Shown here in pieces: positions 43,549-52,521 of a DNA stretch of 64,000 nucleotides. The notes below the pieces were generated by a model. It saw nothing but the letters and a program-made list of their open reading frames with translations, made no database searches and had not been told where the DNA came from. The position numbers were made by a program, and so were the translations under genes. This DNA is from an uncultured Pseudomonadales bacterium. Its GTDB lineage: Bacteria > Pseudomonadota > Gammaproteobacteria > Pseudomonadales > Azotimanducaceae. Within the stretch, counting starts at the first letter, position 1; every line of letters starts with the position of its first letter. The stretch is taken from positions 2,046,001 through 2,110,000 of the forward strand of contig OY282447.1 of assembly GCA_958296165.1 (NCBI GenBank). Reading direction: 5' to 3'.

Positions 43549-44528
43549 ATGTTGCGGCCACATATTCCGTGGTGGCCCAATCCAGTTCGGCCGCCATGAG
43601 CGGCGTGCCGCCCTGATCGCTCATAGCGTTGGGGTCGGCGCCGTTGTCGAGTAGAAACTGCACGACATCCGCACGGCCAAGGAACGCTGCCGCGTGCAGT
43701 GGCGCTGAGCCGTCTTGGTAGTTGGTCTTGTTCACGTCTGCGCCGGCGTCTATCAGCATCGAGACGAGTTCCATGTGGCCGAACAGCGCGGCGAAGGTGA
43801 GCAACGTGCTGCCGCCTTCTGGATTGCGTGCGTTCACGTCTAAGCCGTCGGCGATTTGGGCGCGCACGGCATCGATGTCGCCGACCGCGGTCGCCAGCCA
43901 GACGTCATCCTGCGCCAGCGCCCCCAGCTGCGGTTCCAGCATAGCCAGTATTTCCGCGCGCCCGGCCTCCAGGGCTTCGCGTTCTACTTCCAACTGCAGG
44001 AAATCGGCGATGGACTTGGTGGTCTGCCAGTCCAGTCCAGCGATGTCCCACACGGTTTGGCCGGTGTCGTTGCGGATGCTCGCGTCCGCGCCGGCATCGA
44101 GCAGCATCTTGGCGACCTTCGGCAGACCAATGAATCCTGCCGCAATCAAGGCGCTGCCGCCGTCGCCGGTGCGCGCGTTGGCATCGGCGCCGTTTTTCAA
44201 CAGCCAGCTGACGGCTTCGTGCTGCCGCGTGGCGATGGCGGTGACTAGCGGCGTGATGCCCAGGTCGGGTTGCAGGCCATCTAGATTCGTGCCGGCTGCA
44301 CGGTGCGCCTCCAGCGCATCTAGATCGCCTGTGCCAGCGGCTTCCCACAGATCAACCGTCGGCGGTGCCGGCGCGGCGACAGGCGCCGCTGCGGGCGGTT
44401 CTTCCGGGGTGGTCGTGGTGGTGGTGCAGCCGGCGATGGTCAGCAAAGCCAATCCAGCTATTGCGGCTGGGGTGGCGGCAGAGGCGATTCTCATTGTGTG
44501 TCCTTGTGTGTCCTGAAAAGGGCGGGCC

Positions 44529-44948
44529 CTATTCGGCCCTGTAGCTGTCGTGGCAGCCTTTGCAGGCCTGGCCGAGAGTGCGCAACGCAGGGCCTATCTG
44601 TGCCATGTCGCCGCTCGCCGCTGCGGCCTTGAAGCCATCGGCGGCTTCCTTGAAGGCGTGCAACTTGGCCTTGAAGTCTTCTGCGTCTTCCCAAATCGCC
44701 GCCAGCGCGTCGCCTCCAGCCGATCCCTCTGGGAACAGCGCCGGCGCGATTGCGGCCAAATCCGCCAAGGCGTTGGCATGAGTCTGCAAGTGGCTGGTGT
44801 GGGCGACTTTGCCACGCATGATGTCTGCGATGGCACCCATGTGGCCGCCAACGGCGGACATGGTGTTCTGGCGATAGTCCACCTCGCCTTCGGTCGCCGC
44901 TACGGTCAGCGCGACGAAAGCCGCCGCTATTGCTACCTGTTTGCGCAT
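44529..44948 (-). CDS. Cytochrome c' (c-prime)
   Basis: A 139-residue periplasmic protein with signal peptide (MRKQVAIAAAFVALTVAA) and one C-x-x-C-H haem site at the extreme C-terminus (CKGCHDSYRAE), as in class II c cytochromes, which form four-helix bundles (helices RQNTMSAVGGHMGAIADIM, ALADLAAIAPALFPEG, DFKAKLHAFKEAADGF). Such proteins bind NO or CO and protect against nitrosative stress. GGGAGAAAGCT precedes the ATG at 44948. It is encoded upstream of the ankyrin lipoprotein on the same strand. Confidence 0.9.
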   Translation of the reverse strand: MRKQVAIAAAFVALTVAATEGEVDYRQNTMSAVGGHMGAIADIMRGKVAHTSHLQTHANALADLAAIAPALFPEGSAGGDALAAIWEDAEDFKAKLHAFKEAADGFKAAAASGDMAQIGPALRTLGQACKGCHDSYRAE

Positions 44949-45067
44949 AGCTTTCTCCCTCTTCCTCTTAGGCATTGGCCGGAGCTTGACAAGCCCGTAG
45001 TGTAAGCGCAATGGCCGCGGGGAGCTTTGCGGAGGGCGAGTTGGTGGTGCGGATGTCGCCGGCGTCT

Positions 45068-45979
45068 TTACTTCTTGGCCAAGATCGCGCTCTTCAAGAA
45101 CTTGACCATGTCGACGCCGCCGCTGGTGGCCGTCGCGGTGCCGTAGAACAAGTCCGCGCCCAATAGCCCTAGCAATTCCTTCGAGGCGTTCTGCACGTAC
45201 GTTTCGTCCTGCAAGAGGTAGGTGTAGTCGTCGATGGGCTGCGTGTAGAGCCGCTGGTAGGTCGCATGCAGCACGGTGCGCGTACCTGGAATCGTGCGTG
45301 GCCCTGCGCCGTGCCACACCGAGCCGTCCCACACCGCGACCGCGCCTTTCTCCACCTCGACTGGAATCGTCTTCGCGTGCTCTAGCTCCTCCGGCGTTGG
45401 AGGGCGTCGAAGGGCCTGCGAGCCAGGCACGATGCGGGTCGCCCCGCCGGCGTCGGTCATGCCTTCGCACGGCATGCAAAAGGTAATCACGCAGTTGTGG
45501 GCGGGGAACGGCGCTGGCAGCCAGTTTTGGTCTGCGTGAACGTCTAGGCCGGCACCGCCTTCGCGCTTGATGCTGGCAACGAATTGACTGGCGCGCATGC
45601 CTTGGCCGACGCTGGCTTCTGCGACGGCAAGGATCTTTGGCAAGGTCGCTACGGCGTCTACGACCGGATGACGCCCCAACAGCATGCTGGCGGCAAGGCC
45701 CTTGAGATCGCCCTCGGACTCTTGCGCGAGCCTGTGGATTGCCTCTCGCAGCTCGTCGAACATCTCTGGCGGCGCCACGTCGTGGACTACGGTATAGCCG
45801 TGGTCGCGGAGTTCCGCGACGTTGTCCCAAAGGGCCAGCGCGTCGATCTTTGGCCGCAGTTCGGCGGAAATCTCATACGGCTTAAGACACGTCGTGCCTC
45901 TGGCCTCTGCCATCAAGTCCGCCATCAACTCGGTCATATTCGGCTGCTGCTGTTCGGCAGCCTGTGCTTGCTCCGCCAC
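45068..45979 (-). CDS. Phytanoyl-CoA dioxygenase (PhyH) family oxygenase
   Basis: A 303-residue Fe(II)/2-oxoglutarate dioxygenase. The iron ligands are H and D in VHADQNWLP (near 165) and H in VWHGAGPRT (near 240); R in GTRTVLHATYQR binds 2-oxoglutarate. The N-terminal 25 residues are Gln/Ala-rich and probably flexible. The substrate is unknown; environmental bacteria use many PhyH proteins for lipid or xenobiotic hydroxylation. It stands alone on the minus strand. Confidence 0.87.
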   Translation of the reverse strand: MAEQAQAAEQQQPNMTELMADLMAEARGTTCLKPYEISAELRPKIDALALWDNVAELRDHGYTVVHDVAPPEMFDELREAIHRLAQESEGDLKGLAASMLLGRHPVVDAVATLPKILAVAEASVGQGMRASQFVASIKREGGAGLDVHADQNWLPAPFPAHNCVITFCMPCEGMTDAGGATRIVPGSQALRRPPTPEELEHAKTIPVEVEKGAVAVWDGSVWHGAGPRTIPGTRTVLHATYQRLYTQPIDDYTYLLQDETYVQNASKELLGLLGADLFYGTATATSGGVDMVKFLKSAILAKK

Positions 45980-46162
45980 GGTGTTCTCGGCTGCTTGAAA
46001 GTGCGACCACGTTAACCATGCCCACGGATCGCTGTCAACGAGAGCGCAGCGCGTGCCAGCGCGTGCCGAGAAGTGCTCCTCGTCAGCGCCTTCCGCTTTT
46101 TCCGACCCGCAGAGCGAACTCGGCTTGCGCTATGCTGCCCGTCTGCCACTCGAGCACGTTCG

Positions 46163-46213
46163 ATGCCCCTCTACGATCTGCTTCTCAAGGGCGGAACCAT
46201 CATCGACGGCAGC
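46163..46213 (+). pseudogene. Amidohydrolase N-terminal fragment
   Basis: MPLYDLLLKGGTIIDGS is the start of D-aminoacylase/amidohydrolase family proteins (strand plus IIDG). After residue 17 the reading becomes unrelated; a different frame downstream to 46379 shows a C-terminus-like RYCVIVGDRIKVW. This is a leftover of a much longer gene (normally about 500 codons), ending where deletion has joined it to other sequence. Confidence 0.5.
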
Positions 46214-46880
46214 GTACGTCGCGTTTTACCGCTGGGGCCGGGACAACGCAGGTCGCCGACCGGCTCGTTCGTCGACAGGGCGGCCCCGGTTGGCTGAGTG
46301 CGTGAGACTCGGTGGCGGCCTATCCACTTCCGGGCAGCGCTATTGCGTTATCGTAGGCGACCGCATTAAGGTCTGGTAGAGTATCGGTTCAGTTGGGCAC
46401 CTACTGAAGGGCAACTTCAGTCGTGAAACGCATCACTTGGGCAATAGGCGTCGTCGGTGCTTTGCTTTCCATGCCCGCGGACGCCGCGCTGTTCGGTTGG
46501 ACGGTCGAATCCTTCGTCGACGAATGGAGCGGCAAGCAGTCAGACTACGCCATGTCGCCTTCAACCACATCGGCAAAATTGGATTTCCCCTATCGCAATG
46601 TGCGGTCTTGGATACAGCTTTCCTGTCGCGGTCGCGAACCCGCTCTGGCTCTACGTTTCACAACAGCGCCCAATCTGACAGATGGCATGTACGACTCAAA
46701 CGGTCGAGTGTCGCATTGGGTAAACCTCCGATGGGCCAAACAGAAGCAGGGCGAGAGGCATCAGACAGCGTGGGCGGTCGGCGACAACAACGGCAAACGT
46801 TCGTTGTGGTTTCTTGGCTCATTCGCGTTCACGGACGACAAATGGCTGGTCATGGATATGCAAGACCGTGATTGGCTCAA

Positions 46881-48625
46881 CCCTAATGTTGCATTAAGTA
46901 CGCCGATCTATAGGGCGAAAGCGGCGAGGTAGTCGTTCATCGTGGCCTCGGTCCTGGGGTCGCACATGATGGAAAGGACGGGTTTTCGCTGCGGGTACAG
47001 GAAGCGTCCGGCGCGCAGCAGGAAGTCGTTTCGCATCGTGCGCAGCTGCTCGAAGTTCCAAAGCGGCGAGCGCTTGGCGCTGGCGCGGCGTTGCGGCGCG
47101 CGGGCGGCCATCTGGAGTTCTCTGGCGAGGTTGTGGGCGAGCATGGCGGCGAGCGCGAACAGGCGGTTGGCGGGTTCGCGGCGGGCGGGGACGCGGGACA
47201 GTCCGCACTGCGACTTGAGTTCGGCGAACAGGGCCTCCTGGGCGCCGCGGCCGTCGTGGAACAGGGCGACGCGCCGGGCGCTCTGGCGCTTGTTGGTGAC
47301 GACGGCCTTGAACTCGAAGCCGTGGGCGCGGGGTTCGAACAGGTCGAGCTGCAGGGGCCCCGGGCGGCGGATCGGCACGCGCCGGCGGATCACGACGATG
47401 CGGCGCTGGCTGGCCCAGCTGTTCGGCTTCCAGTCCGGCTCGAAGCACTCGGCGTCCCGGCCGGCCTTGCGCCATCGGGTCTGGCTCTCGATCAGCTGCT
47501 TGAGCGCCGGGAAGCGCTCGAAGGGCACGGACACGGAGTAGTCGACGCGGCGCCGCTCGAACAGGCCGAGGACGTCCTCGCCGAAGAAGGCGCCGTCGGC
47601 GCGGGCCTCCAGCCGCGTTCCGGGCAGCGCGTCGCGCAGGCGGGCCAGCGTTTCGTCCATGAACTCCCGGGCTCCCGTGGAATCGGCCACGTTGCCGGGG
47701 CGGTGCAGCACGTCCAGCGCCTGGCTGGTCTGCGCCACGGTGGCGAACAGCGGCCAGTAGCTGCGCTGGCCCTTGCGCTGCGGGTTGTAGCCCGCCGCCG
47801 TGCCTTCCGCCTGCCGCTTCGTGCCCAGCACCGAGCCGTCGAAGTCGACCGTCGCGCGCCCCGGGCGCAGCGCCCGCAGCCGCTCGACCACCAGTTCCCG
47901 GTTCGCCGCCCGCATCTTGTCGACGCAGCGCCCGTCCATGCCGGCGAGCGCGCGCGAGACCGTCGACACGTCCGGCAGCCGCCGCAGCCCCACCGCGCGC
48001 CGCACCGCCTCGTCGTTGCGGTAGCGCGCCATGTCGCGCAGGCTGCGGCAGCCGAGCAGCAGGTGAACCACCAGCAGCAGGACGACGGCGTGCGGCGGGT
48101 AGGCGCGCTCGGGCAGGTGCCGGAAGCACGGCCGCAGGCGCTCCTTCAGCCCCAGCCGGGCGAACAGCCGCTGGAAGACGACCAGCCCGGCGTGCGACGT
48201 GAGGCGCTGCGCCTCGAATCGGATTTCCAGCGCCCGGTTCGCTTTTCCGCGCACGGCGTTCCTGCTAATCTTCACTTCGGCGGCCTCCTTCGATGTTTGT
48301 TTGAGCACCTCCATCGTACCAAGGGAGGCCGCCGCTTCCGAGATCCGCAGAACGATTCGGCATCGGTTTTCGAAAGGGCCGAAAGGCGTCGTCGGAGCGG
48401 CGCCGCTCAGGCCAACCGCCGGTGCGTTTGAGCGGCAACGCCGAAAATCCGCATTGGATCCAATCGGGGAGGATCCGAATCGTCCTCGCCGAAACGCCTT
48501 CGTCGCGCCTTCCCTTGGTGCGCGCCTACTCTTCTCCCGCTTCGTTTCGTCGGGAGAACCGACTACGACTCGCCGTGCCGCTCAATCCCAAGGGGATAGA
48601 TTGAGAATCTAATGCAACAATAGGG
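46881..48625 (-). mobile_element. IS1380-family insertion sequence, copy 1 (1745 bp)
   Basis: Ends are CCCTAATGTTGCATTA (left) and CCCTATTGTTGCATTA (right, complement). The 4-bp target duplication TCAA flanks it at 46877-46880 and 48626-48629. The sequence is the inverted twin of the element at 55100-56844: length and encoded transposase are the same. It disrupts a secreted-protein gene. Confidence 0.93.
46908..48314 (-). CDS. IS1380-family transposase (copy 1)
   Basis: A 468-residue transposase if started at ATG 48314; a GTG at 48275 behind AAGGAGG is a likely true start (454 residues, MKISRNAVRGKANRAL). Blocks typical of the family: LLLVVHLLLGCRSLRDMARYRND, TVDFDGSVLGTKRQAEG (first Asp), LEARADGAFFGEDVLG (second Asp), AELKSQCGLSRVPAR (Glu). 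The protein is identical in both copies, and appears intact. Confidence 0.93.
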   Translation of the reverse strand: MEVLKQTSKEAAEVKISRNAVRGKANRALEIRFEAQRLTSHAGLVVFQRLFARLGLKERLRPCFRHLPERAYPPHAVVLLLVVHLLLGCRSLRDMARYRNDEAVRRAVGLRRLPDVSTVSRALAGMDGRCVDKMRAANRELVVERLRALRPGRATVDFDGSVLGTKRQAEGTAAGYNPQRKGQRSYWPLFATVAQTSQALDVLHRPGNVADSTGAREFMDETLARLRDALPGTRLEARADGAFFGEDVLGLFERRRVDYSVSVPFERFPALKQLIESQTRWRKAGRDAECFEPDWKPNSWASQRRIVVIRRRVPIRRPGPLQLDLFEPRAHGFEFKAVVTNKRQSARRVALFHDGRGAQEALFAELKSQCGLSRVPARREPANRLFALAAMLAHNLARELQMAARAPQRRASAKRSPLWNFEQLRTMRNDFLLRAGRFLYPQRKPVLSIMCDPRTEATMNDYLAAFAL

Positions 48626-48884
48626 TCAAGGTGCAGTTGAATTGGTACGGCAGCGGTAGAGTCGTTACGACACACGCGGTTTCGCAGAAGCGTTGAATAG
48701 ACTAGCTTGCATCGCTCCCGAGCCGAGTCGCCGGCGCACAAAGACCCGACGCGAGCGCATCGCTGCGGGGGATTTATTCGCAGGTTGCGAATTGGTCCCA
48801 GGCGGATGCCGTAGTCCAAGTGTAACGGGACAGTAATGGTACTGTGAACCAACGTCACACGAGCTTCTTGGAGAATCTGTATGT

Positions 48885-49517
48885 ATGGAAATTCGGCCAC
48901 ATCAAAAATTGATCGACGTGCTTCGGCGGGCCTACCTGCCCTGTTCGAATATCTGCGGGTGCCAATGGTGTCCCGCTAAAGGTCATATGCCGCGGGGGTT
49001 TCTCGGTGCCACCGGCTGCTTGGAAGAGGTCAAGTTGGTCATGGTGTTCGCTGAACCGGCGTGCCCCCATGATGGCGAGTGCTACGACGACCACAAGTGT
49101 CCAACCGAATTGCTTCTGGCCAGCGTACGTTACGCTTACAAGTGCTTCGCCGATGTCAAGGATCTGATCCATCAGAACGCCAGATGGTTCATGCAACAAC
49201 TGTACCCCAATCTCTCCTACGACGAACAGTTGCGGCGAGTTTGGGTGACCCAAAGTCGGCTGTGCTCGATCGCGAACGGGAGCGACCGGGATCCAACTTG
49301 CGCTAAACGCTACCTCGCTCCGCAGATCGACCTACTGCCGAGAGCGAGGGTGGTGGCGTTCGGACAGAAGACGCAGCGCCGCATGCAAAAACTTGCCAAA
49401 CATAATGGGAAGAATGCGGACTGGCTATGCGCCGCGTCATTGGCCCCTCGGCCCTGGCACCGGGAAACGGCGCAGCAAAGCTGGGAAGAGGCAATCGCCG
49501 AGCTTAAAAGCGCGTAG
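48885..49517 (+). CDS. Uracil-DNA-glycosylase-superfamily-like protein
   Basis: A 210-residue Cys-rich protein. Order of motifs: CSNICGCQWCPAKGHMPRGFLGATG near the N-terminus, KLVMVFAEPACPHDGECY, RRVWVTQSRLCSI, CAKRYLAPQIDLLPRARVVAFGQKTQRRM. The VMVFAEP strand and the final LLPRARVVAFG helix-strand resemble the UDG fold, and the cysteines could bind an Fe-S cluster as in family 4/5 enzymes. The catalytic motif is not obvious. It starts at 48885 (alternative ATG at 48881 out of frame). Family assignment is tentative. Confidence 0.5.
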   Translation: MEIRPHQKLIDVLRRAYLPCSNICGCQWCPAKGHMPRGFLGATGCLEEVKLVMVFAEPACPHDGECYDDHKCPTELLLASVRYAYKCFADVKDLIHQNARWFMQQLYPNLSYDEQLRRVWVTQSRLCSIANGSDRDPTCAKRYLAPQIDLLPRARVVAFGQKTQRRMQKLAKHNGKNADWLCAASLAPRPWHRETAQQSWEEAIAELKSA

Positions 49518-49752
49518 AAAATTGGCGCCTAACGACGGCGCGGCCGGCGAACGGCTCGGCTACGACCGCTGGCTGAAGACGAAAACCGTCAAGCGCGGAC
49601 GCATTCACTGTTCCGCCAAGGAGTGATGTTGTACGGCCACATTCCCAACTGGCCGGGCGAGCGTTTGCGACCGTTGCTCGAACAGTTCAAGGAACTTCTT
49701 TTGGAGCAATCTTCGACATCATTTAGGTCGCAAAAAAGGGATACTTGAGCCC

Positions 49753-50163
49753 TTACAACCCATCGTACAGCGCCAACCCGAGACTGTTCTCTCGCTGATC
49801 TCCAAGCACATCGTCGGACATCTGATTCATCACGTAAGACAGGCAAACATGCGCCTTCGTATCGATGACCATCGACGAACCACCGGCACCACCGCTCCCA
49901 GATTGTGCCTTCCTCGGATCCGAACCGTACGATGTTGCCGCCCTTGGCGTAGCCCATGCAATAGATAATTGGCAAGCCGATCACGAGATCCGGCCGGGTT
50001 CTCGCTGCGTCTTGATGTCAGCCCAAAATGTCTACTACATACTCGCCTTCCAACGTAGCGGCGAAGGACGCACCAACCTCGAAGTCGCCGTCGAAGTTGC
50101 GCTCGAAAGCCTTAAGCACTTTGCTGAAGCGGTCGTCGCAATGTCCGTGTATTTCCGCGATGC
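49753..50163 (-). pseudogene. Remnant of a second beta-lactamase-family serine hydrolase
   Basis: The complement contains pieces of a paralog of the next gene: an N-terminal piece (IHGHCDDRFSKVLKAFERNF, then VGASFAATLEGEYVVDI) ending with a stop near 50020, and a C-terminal piece (GLPIIYCMGYAKGGN, then frameshifted GGSSMVIDTKAHVCLSYVMNQM) ending in TAA at 49753. About 300 central residues, including the catalytic serine, are missing. It lies directly downstream of the intact gene, so it is a decayed tandem duplicate. Confidence 0.72.
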
Positions 50164-50176
50164 GCCTCTAGTTACG

Positions 50177-51322
50177 TCAATCCAGGCATTGGTATACAGC
50201 CTTGCCCAGATCGGTGCCGCGCGGATCGCCCATGAGCGAGTTGCTCATCTTGTTCATTACATAGGAAAGGCACACGTGCCGTTCCAGATCGACGACGATA
50301 GTGGAGCCGCCGGCACCGCCCCAGAACATGCTCGTGTCGCTGGGCGCAAACGGGAGATTTTCGGATGGAAAGGCGTAGCCCATGCCGAACTTGAGCGGGA
50401 AGCCGAAGAGCAGATCCACTCCGTTGATCTGCTCTTCGAGGATTCGCCGGCAGCCGGCGGATGAGAGCAGGCGCACGCCGAATGCGCTGCCGCCGTTGGC
50501 TAGGGCGGTTTGCGCCCGCACGATCGAGCGTGCGTTGCCGTGGCCGTTGGCGGCGGGGATTTCAGCTTGTCGCCAAGCGGGCGTGTTCACGGCGTCGTCA
50601 TCCATTTCCTGGCTCTTGAACATGCGCTCGACGATGGAGCCCGGCTCCATGTCGGCGAATGGATTGTCGCCTTCGGGCAGCGGGCTCGGGTCCGGAATCA
50701 TCTCGCCGATCCGGTCGAACTCCTTCGGATCCACGCCGACGTGAAAATCGGCGCCGAGCGGCGTTGCCACTTCGTCCCTGAAGAACGTGCCAAAGCTCTT
50801 GCCGGTTATGCGCCGCACGACTTCGCCGATGAGGAAACCCTGAGTGGCTGCGTGATAGCCGCTCTGTGCGCCGATTTTCCACCAGGGCTTCTGCGCCTCG
50901 AGGTTCCGAATGCAGAAATCCCAGTCGTACAGCTCGCCATGCTTTATGGTCGGGTCGAAGCCGGGCAGCGCAGCGGTGTGGCTTAGGAAATGACGCACTT
51001 CGGTGGCTTCCTTGCCGTTCTGGCCATACTCCGGCCAGTACTTGGTGACCGGGGCGTGCAGGTCAAGTTCGCCCCGATCCGCCAGCATCAAAGCGCACAG
51101 AAAGGTCATCGTCTTGGTGCTGGAATAGACGCAGACGATGGTGTCTTCTGCCCACGGCTGGGTCTTCGCAGCGTCCTTGTGGCCGCCCCAGATGTCAACG
51201 ACGTATTCGCCGTCCACCGTAACGGCGTAGCTGGCGCCCACGTCGTCGCGCTCCGTGAAGTTGCGTAGAAAGACGTCGCGGACTCTTTCAAAGCGCTCGT
51301 CGCAGTGGCCGTGAATGTCCAT
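50177..51322 (-). CDS. Beta-lactamase-family serine hydrolase (EstB-like)
   Basis: A 381-residue class C beta-lactamase-fold esterase. The Ser-x-x-Lys motif is SSTKT near residue 55 (YSSTKTMTFLCALML), the Tyr motif is SGYHAAT near 150, and GGAGGSTIVVDLERHVC (near 345) corresponds to the C-terminal KTG-like strand. These enzymes hydrolyse esters or amides, usually not beta-lactams. The start at 51322 (MDIHGHCDERF) matches the remnant downstream. There is no signal peptide, so it is probably cytoplasmic. Confidence 0.85.
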   Translation of the reverse strand: MDIHGHCDERFERVRDVFLRNFTERDDVGASYAVTVDGEYVVDIWGGHKDAAKTQPWAEDTIVCVYSSTKTMTFLCALMLADRGELDLHAPVTKYWPEYGQNGKEATEVRHFLSHTAALPGFDPTIKHGELYDWDFCIRNLEAQKPWWKIGAQSGYHAATQGFLIGEVVRRITGKSFGTFFRDEVATPLGADFHVGVDPKEFDRIGEMIPDPSPLPEGDNPFADMEPGSIVERMFKSQEMDDDAVNTPAWRQAEIPAANGHGNARSIVRAQTALANGGSAFGVRLLSSAGCRRILEEQINGVDLLFGFPLKFGMGYAFPSENLPFAPSDTSMFWGGAGGSTIVVDLERHVCLSYVMNKMSNSLMGDPRGTDLGKAVYQCLD

Positions 51323-51447
51323 CGGACTCCCCAACAGAATGTTAGGCCAACGATTAGAACACAAGGCGTTGCGAGGTGCTCGCAGGCATCCGCAATCGCG
51401 ATGATTAGAGGTGCTACGCTTCATGCACACGGTTACGAGTAGGGAAC

Positions 51448-52521
51448 ATGCCGATCCACAGCAATGCCGTGCCGCAATGCCGATGGGGCTACATGGCGCT
51501 GGCGGCGGCTCTCGGCGTCGCTGGATGTTCCGGCGAATCCGAGCGCCCGACACAAGCGCCGGAGCGGCCAGCCAAGCTGATGCTGGTGACGGCGTCCGCA
51601 GACGTGCGTACCGTCAGCCTTCCCGCGGTGGTCGATGCTTCGGCAACCGCGCAGCTGGCTTTTCCGCTTGCCGGCTTGTTGGCGGCGGTGTTTGTGCGCG
51701 AGGGCGACACGGTAGCCGTCGGTGCGGAGATCGCGCGCTTGGATCAGCGCGATCTGCGTATCGAGCTGGCTACCGCGCAGGCCAATTTCGATGCCGCAGA
51801 AAGCGACTTTCAGCGCGCCGAGCGGTTGATTGGCGAGGGCGCGATCTCGCGCTCCGACTTTGAGCAAAAGAAAACAAAACAGAGCGTAACGCGAGCCGCG
51901 CTGAATACGGCCCGCAAACGCATCGACGACAGCGTGCTGCGGGCGCCATTTGCTGGGGTCGTGGCGGAGGTCCATGTGGAAGCATTCCAGAATGTTGCGG
52001 CGCAGCAATCCGTGGCGACGTTGCAGAGCACGGGCACTGCACAAGCGATCGTGCAAGTGCCGGCCACGTTGGTTGCCCAGTCCGGTCGCATCGAACCTCT
52101 GCAAACGACGGTTGTGCTGGACGCCGCTCCGGCCACGCCCATCCCCGCCGTGCTGCACTCCGCGGCGACGCGGGCCGACCCCAATACGCGCACCTACGAG
52201 GCGCACTTCGCCTTCACGCCGCCGAGTGACCTGGTCATTCTGCCGGGCATGACCGGCACCGTGCATGTGCAAGCAGCCGTCGCCGGCGACGATGATGCAG
52301 GTCAAATCACAGTGCCCATTGAGGCCATCCTCAATGAAGCCGATGCGCACTACGTGTGGGTGGTGGACACGCAAGCGATGACTGTAACCAAACGCGCCGT
52401 GACCCTGAGCGAGGGTGTTGGCGAGGTGCTGCCGGTGCGAAGCGGTTTGGTCGGTGGCGAAACCATCGTTGTCGCCGGTGTTTCCTATCTGCACGACGGC
52501 ATGCGAATCCGCCGCCTCTAG
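51448..52521 (+). CDS. RND efflux membrane-fusion lipoprotein (AcrA/HlyD-like)
   Basis: A 357-residue periplasmic adaptor with lipobox GVAGC near residue 27. The lipoyl half-motifs LAFPLAGLLAAVFVREGDTV and VLRAPFAGVVAEVHVEAFQNV flank a helical hairpin (QANFDAAESDFQRAERL), then a beta-barrel and membrane-proximal domain (VTKRAVTLSEG). It would link an RND pump to an outer-membrane channel. It is intact, but the pump gene 16 bp downstream is broken, so it may have lost its partner. Confidence 0.88.
   Translation: MPIHSNAVPQCRWGYMALAAALGVAGCSGESERPTQAPERPAKLMLVTASADVRTVSLPAVVDASATAQLAFPLAGLLAAVFVREGDTVAVGAEIARLDQRDLRIELATAQANFDAAESDFQRAERLIGEGAISRSDFEQKKTKQSVTRAALNTARKRIDDSVLRAPFAGVVAEVHVEAFQNVAAQQSVATLQSTGTAQAIVQVPATLVAQSGRIEPLQTTVVLDAAPATPIPAVLHSAATRADPNTRTYEAHFAFTPPSDLVILPGMTGTVHVQAAVAGDDDAGQITVPIEAILNEADAHYVWVVDTQAMTVTKRAVTLSEGVGEVLPVRSGLVGGETIVVAGVSYLHDGMRIRRL

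Larger units (their letters stand above)
42293..44494 (-). pseudogene. Ankyrin-repeat lipoprotein gene split near its 3' end by IS481
   Basis: A lipoprotein (lipobox LLTIAGC) with two blocks of ankyrin repeats (AVSWLLKNGADANARTGDGGSALIAAG, AKMLLDAGADASIRNDTGQT; then a second block with LVSMLIDAGADVNKTN and VVQFLLDNGADPNAMSD; quoted in part). The bodies duplicate each other, each ending LDW-x-TT. The reading is broken at 43553. Removing the IS481 and one ATGTT gives VAATLQVPLDEATMKPGKASAAEILRAATSQ and a stop at 42293, so the last 33 or so residues are separated (quoted in full only as its ends VAATLQV and AATSQ). The truncated protein is probably still made with a short altered tail. Confidence 0.8.
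46423..48696 (+). pseudogene. Secreted hypothetical protein gene split by IS1380 copy 1
   Basis: The gene starts at 46423 (signal peptide MKRITWAIGVVGALLSMPADA) and continues to 46880. Removing the IS and one TCAA joins DWL to KVQLNWYGSGRVVTTHA and a stop at 48696, a smooth ending for this family of periplasmic proteins (VRSWIQLSC, KQGERHQTAWAVGDNNGKRSLWFLG are inside). As it stands, translation would read into the IS end and stop at 46932. Function unknown; intact length about 174 residues. Confidence 0.7.

Noticed and set aside
48526-48900. Open frames between IS1380 copy 1 and the UDG-like gene
   Set aside because: They read through the IS terminal region and the 3' end of the split secreted-protein gene on the wrong strand.
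49627-49749. Short frame MLYGHIPNWPGERLRPLLEQ...
   Set aside because: About 40 codons, no ribosome site, unsupported by neighbours; could be a gene fragment but not enough to list.
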